Below are positions 59,701 through 64,000 of a DNA stretch of 64,000 nt, one piece after another. Position numbers and translations under genes: made by a program. The stretch is from Antedon mediterranea. Its lineage: Eukaryota; Echinodermata; Crinoidea; Comatulida; Antedonidae. The notes under the pieces are model-generated. The model saw only the letters and a list, made by a program, of their open reading frames with translations. It was not told where the DNA came from and searched no databases. The stretch lies in assembly GCF_964355755.1 (NCBI RefSeq), contig NC_092674.1:2237001-2301000 (forward strand), read 5' to 3'. Within the stretch, counting starts at the first letter, position 1. Every line of letters begins with the position of its first letter.

Positions 59701-62700
59701 TTTGAGCCACAGCCCCCCCATGGTGGGGGTTGTGGCGAAGCGAATTTTGTTACAGGACACACTTAGATGGCCGGAAATGGCACTCTCGCACGCAAAATCC
59801 ATGATAAATGGCACCTTTCTAGTTCGCCGGAAATGACACTTTATTAGCAGGGATAACGATGCAAAATTAAAAGTTGTTATTTTTCAACCAATTTAAACAT
59901 TATCTGTTGGTATTTTGTTTCAATATTCTAATAAAGAAAGAATTACGAAAATCTGACTTGTAGTTTTCGAAATATAGGGTCTAAAACATTGCCGAAAATG
60001 ATCGTTTTTAGCCACGAACGTTGTAAACAAATTGCGCCATTTTTCGCTAAAATAATTACATATAATTACGTTTTATAGTAATTTCTTTTATATATCAACA
60101 TTGGAAATATCAATAAAATATGTTATTAAATGTTTATAAAATATATAGAGTTGTTTATTTAACGGAGTTCGTACAAATTCATTGCTCTAAATTTGTGTAG
60201 TACCGTTCAGTACAGAGTGATCACGTGACTTCTTGGTACACGTACGTGAGAGAAAACATTCCGCTGTGGGTGATTCGCGTCCACCAATCAAATAGCCAGA
60301 ATCCAAAATCATTCAACCGGCCGTGAGCTCTGCCGATCGCGGGAAAGCTCAGCTTTGATTGGCTTACGATGACATCATATCACAAAATGGTGGTTTTGTA
60401 GTTGAGCCTCACGTAATTTTCACAAATAATTGTTTCAAAAATGAAATAAATGAACCTTCTTTATGGTATGTGTGATTTTTCTTTAAAAGATTTGAATAAT
60501 AAAGGCTTGATATCGAGAAAAAAACATTTTTTTTGCACTTATAATAAATATTTCTCAAAGAAAAAAGCACATGGCTTGTAGAACTATATTATCTTGGCGT
60601 AGGAAGTCAAACAAATCCCAGGTCATGAGAGGCTCAACTACAAGAACAAAGTTGAATAGTGTAGGATGACCGTTCGATGATTTTTGAGTAAACAATCTAC
60701 CGCGTATGGTCGTACGCGCTAGATAGTACGATATTTTAAATACATTTTTTACATGTTTGGTTGGATGTAATGGAAATAAAAAATAGTTGATCTGATGGAA
60801 TGATATGTAAATAAACAAATACTCAAAAGAATTATGTTTACAGTTCAATTATTTTCAGAATAATAATACATCAAAATGTGTTTACCAATGGACAAATTAA
60901 ATCACGTCAATGACATAGCGCGCATGGTAACGTACGCGGAGTTGAATCGTAAAAAGTTTACATGCGCCCTCTGTAGTATGTGAAACGATCTATTTTTAGA
61001 AGTTTAAGTAGAGATCATCACGCGTCACCACCTCTCACGATGCTCTTTGATCGGCCGCCGTAACTTAACATCGCGCTCATTGTGATAAATTTCTGTTTTT
61101 ATTTTTGGGGTTAGTGTAGCCTACTCTGTGCATACTAATATACACACAAATATGTCACACGAATAAAATATTGAACCTCTAAAAAAAGGGCACCCTTAAA
61201 ATTTAGGGGGGGTCCGGACCCCGTGGACCCCCCCTCTGGATCCGCCCCAGATTTCCATGCATCTCATTTGGAGGTTGTGTCTTGTTAGGATTCTAGCGTC
61301 TCAAACATTTTACCTAACTTGTGTACAGTTGGTGGTTGTGTCTTATTAGGATTCTAGCGTCTCAAAGATTTTACTTAACTTGTGTGTACATCTGCAACAA
61401 TTTTAAAATTCTATCGATTTTCAGAAAAATGTTAATTACTGACCGTATTCGCTGTAGTAATAAATTCTCCCAGAGGGAAAAGTGAAATATATGTGTTGTG
61501 GTGAAGTAGGTTACATAGCTAGTCAGGTAGTAATGTTAATCATATTCCATTTTAGCATTAGTATAAAAACACTATCTGGTTGTGTGGCTACAGTATGTTA
61601 GCAGTTGAATACATTTAGTAATGGCATGATCAAGGTTATAATGGCTAATTATGATTATCTCAGCGGAGATTTATGAATAGTAGGATTTTAATGTATAAAT
61701 TATAGACATCATTTAGTCTCATTTGCATGGAGCTTGTTTTGAAATGCTATAGAGGTATTTTGTACTTCTTGCTACTGTAGTTAATATATACAATACATTA
61801 CATCATGGCCTACTAAGAGTAAGAATGTTACCCATATGTCATACAATCTGGTGTTTGTCCCTGGCACCTTTAGGCTGGCTGTACCGTACATCTTCGTGCT
61901 GGCCAAATTGTCCTAGACAGTCTTTGACTGGCCCAATTAAGCTGGTTTTAAAATCCGCAGATCTCTGCACGTTTACGTTTGATAGCAATGATATTTATAA
62001 ACTATCAAGAACTACTGTATGTAATATAAACTATCAAGAACTACTGTATGTAAACTGAAATGACATACAGTATCTTTTATAACTTTATTTCTTCTTTTCA
62101 TCCACAGCTCAAATTAGCTTGTTCTACTTGGTATTCTACGCCTGTTTAGCCATTTTTTGGGCTATTATGTTAATAGTATTCTTGCAGACCATTACTGAAG
62201 ATAAACCAAAATGGACCTCCTATATTGGAACACCAGGTAGGTTGTTGTTAATCATATTCTATTTCGTGCAATGTTGGTTTATCCAGTTAAGCTAGCACTC
62301 ATAGACTAACAACACTTACAGTAACACTGGTTTGTGTATCTTCCAAAAGAAATCGCAGAGTACCAGAATTGATCTTATGTCTGGCTGCGACAAATACCAA
62401 ATGTACTGTACTATGGACCCATTCTTAGCGGCGCGCAGTGTTAAGGGGCGTGGAACTGATCGTGTTGCAGCCACAGATAAACCCTTTGATCTCTGGAGCT
62501 CAGCATCCTGTTGTTAGATCGCCTTGCTACAACCAAAATATTACACTCATATCCAAAACCAATATTATACCATTCCTGATGATTAAATAAAGATTTAAAT
62601 GCATGACTTCCAATTTTTTTTGTTGTTGTTTAAATATAATGAGTGCTTGATTACTGCCAATTGCCCTATATGTGTAATCACTCTGTTTCTATTCACTGTC

Positions 62701-63938
62701 AAATTCTAAGTATAAGCTCAAACACCATATGTGGTGCTTTTTTTTAGGATTATATCAGATACCTCAACCAGAAGAGAAACTAAATATGATAAGATTTAAT
62801 ATGAAAGATGAAAAATCATATGAAAAATATACAAAGCCGATGAGAAAGCTATACGATCGTAAGTACTAATTAATACTATATACATTTACTGATACTGTAA
62901 ATTTTAGCTACCATTGCTGATACAGTCTCAATGTTAATACCATGTAACACTGTATTTAGCTACCATTGCTGATACAGTCTCAATGCTAAATACCATGTAA
63001 CACTGTATTTAGCTACCATTGCTGATACAGTCTCAATGTTAATACCATGTAACGCTGTATTTAGCTACCATTGCTGATACAGTCTCAATGTTAATACCAT
63101 GTATCGCTGTATTTAGCTACCATTGCAGATACAGTCTGGATGTTAATACCATGTAAAGCTGTATTTAGCTACCATTGCTGATACAGTCTCAATGTTAATA
63201 TCATGTAACGCTGTATTTAGCTACCATTGCAGATACAGTCTGGATGTTAATACCATGTAACGCTGTATTTAGCCGCTACCATGGCTGATACAGTCTCAAT
63301 GTTAATACCATGTAACACTGCATTTAGCTACCATTGCTGATACAGTCATAATATTAATACCATGTAACACTGTATTTAGCTATCATTGCAGATACAGTGT
63401 GAATGTTAATACCATTTAACGCTGTATTTAGCTATCATTGCTGATACAGTGTGAATGTTAATACTATGTAAGCACCAGTAGCAATTGTTTTTCATTCACT
63501 TTCAGAGTATGTAGAAAATATGAAAAATAGTGATGCTGTAAATTGTACTGATGGTGGTGTTCGTCCAGATGACAGAGATACAATTTGTGAATTTGATATC
63601 GAGGAAGCTTTTGGGGATGGTGTGTGTAATCCAGAGAATGACTTTGGTTACAAATTGGGCACACCCTGTATTTTCATTGGCCTAAATAGGGTTAGTTTTG
63701 TTTTTTGCTATTAAAAAATCTTTTTACAATATTCCATGGTTCAAGTAATATAAAAATCACAAATGATTCACTTTTGTGAAAACTTAATTAAAGTTATTAT
63801 TTGTTTCAAAATATGGTTTTATTTTATCGACAGGTTTGGGGATGGGAACCGGAAAACTATGACGAGGATGATGTTCCTAAAGAAATTGTCGATAATGGTT
63901 ATATGAAGAACTTTATCACAATAGGATGTGAAGTTTAT
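41730..63938 (+). CDS. ATP1B: Na+/K+-transporting ATPase beta subunit (3' end outside)
   Basis: Exons in the window: 41730-41850, 62108-62236, 62748-62858, 63506-63690 and 63834-63938. Phases agree, giving 217 residues; the family is about 300, so roughly the last third lies beyond the window. The beta subunit is a single-pass type II protein that the catalytic alpha subunit needs for folding, export and K+ affinity. The cytoplasmic start has the family pattern FRKFLWNSE, LGRNGKSW. Residues about 43-68 (ISLFYLVFYACLAIFWAIML) are the membrane helix. GLYQIPQP and MIRFNMKDEKSYEKY follow the family ectodomain. Cys134, 148, 161, 175 and 214 occupy the conserved disulphide positions, and NCT at 133 is an N-glycosylation sequon. 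Intron 1 is 20.3 kb and hosts a complete transposon. The SNAC/H+ pump beta (ATP4B) is a close relative but less likely in an invertebrate. Confidence 0.93.
44308..45161. mobile_element. 850-bp element with perfect 30-bp TIRs
   Basis: The left GTACCGTATATTTCGGTG, continuing TATAAGTCGCAC, is the exact reverse complement of the right end. TATAAGACGCACC recurs three times inside, close to the ends, as subterminal repeats. The centre is CpG-rich. No transposase frame is seen, so it is probably non-autonomous. The exact TIRs suggest a fairly recent insertion. Confidence 0.8.
45308..45545 (+). mobile_element. tRNA-derived SINE
   Basis: The A box TAGCTTGGTGG (45317-45327) and B box GGTTCAATCC (45361-45370) have normal tRNA spacing. 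The body contains CCTCAAATAAGACTTAGG and GGCGAGTTACTCGCTG, and ends in an A/T-rich tail. A fragment of the same body lies inverted at 18030-18120. Confidence 0.75.
45669..45802. mobile_element. MITE family A, copy 13 (degraded ends)
   Basis: The core GTGATGTACCCATATATGG to ATCACTACCATATTTGGG is clear, with the last unit duplicated. The TIRs have decayed to CTAGTCTACACTT and TGTAGACATGGCTTTA. Confidence 0.8.
46267..46290 (+). repeat. (GTAT)n microsatellite
   Basis: Five to six GTAT units. Confidence 0.9.
47896..48150 (+). repeat. Two short tandem duplications
   Basis: A 54-bp unit (GGTTACCTGTACTTAGGCTA to GGTATACACTG) occurs twice at 47896-47998. It is followed by a unit of about 34 bp (AACGTGGGTCCAAGC, CTACTTTTATGTT) repeated about three times at 48050-48150. 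Confidence 0.85.
48413..48606. mobile_element. MITE family A, copy 14, expanded and lacking the right TIR
   Basis: The left end TAAAGCTCTATCTACACTATC is intact. The unit ATATCACTACCATATTTGGG is repeated five to six times, and the sequence then leaves the family without the closing TIR. Confidence 0.85.
49174..49947. mobile_element. Tc1-like non-autonomous element, about 770 bp
   Basis: TA-flanked ends: TACAGTACAGAAAGAAATTAC at the left and TACAGTACAGAAAGAAAATAC for the inverted right end. CAGT termini and TA flanks fit Tc1/mariner. Inside the ends both arms share GTAGATAGAACGTAGG-type sequence. The left arm has expanded into a 20-21-bp tandem array. No transposase frame is seen. Part of it (about 49205-49480) is homologous, inverted, to 13480-13630. 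Confidence 0.65.
49228..49420 (+). repeat. 20-21-bp tandem repeat CCTACGATGTATTGTTCGTAG
   Basis: About nine units, alternating between CTCT and CGTAG endings, inside the Tc1-like element. Confidence 0.9.
52559..52890 (+). repeat. 58-bp tandem repeat, 5-6 units
   Basis: The unit is GGCTTTCTTAGTACACACTA, ATTGGCATCTCATTAATGAT, ATCAAATGAATATTCATA. The outer units are more diverged. The array ends about 300 bp before the transposon's left end. Confidence 0.9.
53194..53219 (+). repeat. Left terminal inverted repeat
   Basis: 26 bp, AGGAATCCAGTATTATTTC then TTTTAAA. Directly preceded by TTAA. Confidence 0.85.
53332..53345 (+). promoter_or_regulatory. YY1-like motif upstream of the transposase
   Basis: CCGCCATCTTGG in the direction of the transposase gene, about 240 bp before its ATG. 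A GGGGCGG word follows at about 53373. A matching CCGCCAT lies before the partner gene, oriented the same way relative to it. Confidence 0.45.
53582..56999 (+). CDS. THAP-domain DDE transposase (Kolobok-like)
   Basis: Seven exons: 53582-53950, 54446-54583, 54684-54882, 55067-55959, 56114-56339, 56505-56651 and 56746-56999. All are GT/AG with agreeing phases, giving 741 residues with no internal stop. The ATG at 53582 puts the THAP zinc finger at the N-terminus as usual (MVFCMAFGC, FHRLP, W at KWVASL, VCSEHF), followed by a basic stretch, an acidic Ser/Asp-rich linker (about 215-255) and a Cys/His cluster (CQEC 280-283, CHNNH 304-308). The catalytic core shows VGGDGRSDTPGHSAKY (Asp396), TTDRH (Asp465), HEFDIFHVVKS (Asp486) and GSLEVFHG (Glu612), a plausible RNase-H-fold D-D-E. 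THAP binds the element ends and the DDE core cuts and joins DNA. The open frame extends upstream of 53582, but without a family match, so it is excluded. Assignment to Kolobok rests on domain set, TTAA target and memory of the family. Confidence 0.85.
57000..57681. other. Convergent 3' spacer of the transposon
   Basis: AT-rich and non-coding, 682 bp between the two convergent stop codons. AATAAA-type words occur on both strands, for example ATTAATAAAAAAAAGG near 57165 on the plus strand. Transcripts of the two genes could overlap here. Confidence 0.6.
57682..58218 (-). CDS. P2X7 cytoplasmic 'ballast'-domain-like protein, intronless
   Basis: A single open exon of 178 residues, starting at the ATG at 58218. 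After an eight-arginine run (13-20), it shows the pattern of the intracellular C-terminal domain of vertebrate P2X7: EEWCQCGRC (48-55), ECLCC (63-67), Cys87 and Cys98, AYRQF (132-136), IPACVV (152-157), IRKDFP (160-165) and GNYVGFK (169-175). In P2X7 this region forms a zinc-binding, guanine-nucleotide-binding globule. Here there are no P2X membrane helices or ATP-binding ectodomain, so this is not a channel. The stop codon lies inside AATAAA, suggesting a minimal 3' end. TATATATA lies about 20 bp before the ATG. It is transcribed towards the transposase gene within the same TTAA-flanked element. Its role in the element is unknown; the arginine run could be a nuclear signal. Confidence 0.85.
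   Translation of the reverse strand: MNHGLQPYQLEPRRRRRRRRDVEEIEGLDNIVAHEGEDIEWRKVNKEEWCQCGRCELMDTAVECLCCREIENVRAKMNIGSENEMACILDHFEFEFVCLHPAVIRTALVARTDIRRDSIVDPIPNETFRLQAYRQFTYWVHDRLGKAVRRVIPACVVNKIRKDFPSIDGNYVGFKEVE
58238..58246 (-). promoter_or_regulatory. TATA-like box of the P2X7-like gene
   Basis: TATATATA on the minus strand about 20 nt before the ATG. If used, the 5' leader would be very short or the real start would shift. Further upstream are a perfect TGACGTCA at 58300-58307 next to a CCAAT (58296-58300), and a YY1-like motif. Confidence 0.4.
58327..58337 (-). promoter_or_regulatory. YY1-like motif upstream of the P2X7-like gene
   Basis: AACATGGCGGC on the plus strand, that is GCCGCCATGTT towards the minus-strand gene, about 110 bp before its ATG. 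It mirrors the motif at 53332. Confidence 0.45.
58467..58492 (-). repeat. Right terminal inverted repeat
   Basis: 26 bp, the inverted partner of 53194-53219 with one mismatch. Directly followed by TTAA. Confidence 0.85.
58497..62107 (+). other. ATP1B intron 1, part after the transposon
   Basis: No exon seen. A diverged tandem duplication of about 150 bp lies at 58500-58790 (GACAGTGGTACTGTACGC / TACAGTGGTACTGTACAC). A hAT-like element is at 59632-61250, a 62-bp unit is doubled at 61265-61390 (GGATTCTAGCGTCTCAAA), and a 29-bp unit is doubled at 61996-62055. Confidence 0.6.
59632..61250. mobile_element. hAT-like non-autonomous element, 1.6 kb
   Basis: The left end CTGGGGCGGATCCAGA and the inverted right end CTGGGGCGGATCCAGA match exactly for 16 bp and continue with G-runs (GGGGGGGTCC). 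ATTTC sits directly outside both ends. The interior is partly CpG-rich (60180-60370) and has no transposase frame. A block at 59700-59815 is homologous, inverted, to 13628-13740. Confidence 0.7.
62893..63470 (+). repeat. 53-bp minisatellite in ATP1B intron 3
   Basis: The unit is TAGCTACCATTGCTGATACA, GTCTCAATGTTAATACCATG, TAACACTGTATTT, about 10-11 times. It fills nearly the whole 647-bp intron and stops about 35 bp before exon 4. Confidence 0.95.
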
Positions 63939-64000
63939 GTAAGTTTTTTTTTAATTATTTTTGAAAGACCATTTAGAGCATTAGTGGGTGACGTAAAACA

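Overview
The window is AT-rich eukaryotic nuclear DNA. Genes are split by introns with GT/AG borders, and the intervening DNA is packed with small inverted-repeat transposons and minisatellites. The proteins are animal orthologues. Frequent AGGCCTA-type words, together with a Penelope-like element and a THAP transposase, suggest a marine invertebrate, perhaps an echinoderm. That assignment is an impression, not something I could test.

Layout. (1) 1883-3663, minus strand: WDR83/MORG1, a WD40 protein rebuilt from five exons (305 residues). (2) 4407-34194, plus strand: LRCH (leucine-rich repeats, coiled coil, calponin-homology domain), rebuilt from 18 exons (860 residues, or 833 without one candidate cassette exon). 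WDR83 and LRCH are head to head, 743 bp apart. (3) 34195-41729: intergenic, with a 19-bp minisatellite. (4) 41730 to past the right edge, plus strand: the Na+/K+-ATPase beta subunit. Five exons (217 residues) lie inside the window, after a 20.3-kb first intron.

The most interesting object lies inside that first intron. At 53194-58492 there is an apparently complete 5.3-kb DNA transposon, with 26-bp terminal inverted repeats (one mismatch) and TTAA on both sides. It carries two convergent genes. One is a seven-exon THAP-domain DDE transposase (741 residues, Kolobok-like). The other, on the opposite strand, is an intronless 178-residue protein homologous to the cytoplasmic 'ballast' domain of the P2X7 receptor. 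Both reading frames are open. Both upstream regions carry a CCGCCAT (YY1-like) motif in the same orientation relative to their gene.

Other mobile DNA includes at least 14 copies of one TA-flanked MITE family (TIR close to AAGCTCTGTCTACACTATCA). One copy is split by a 5'-truncated Penelope-like element with a GIY-YIG coding remnant and a hammerhead-ribozyme-like motif. There are also two hAT-like elements, a CAGT-ended Tc1-like element, a TTAA-flanked MITE, tRNA-derived SINEs and several large minisatellites. LRCH also shows signs of alternative products: an intronic stop plus poly(A) signal, a 27-codon exon that would interrupt the first CH helix, and a CpG-rich candidate internal start.

All gene models were built by eye from splice consensus, reading phase and remembered protein families. 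No alignment or transcript data were used.
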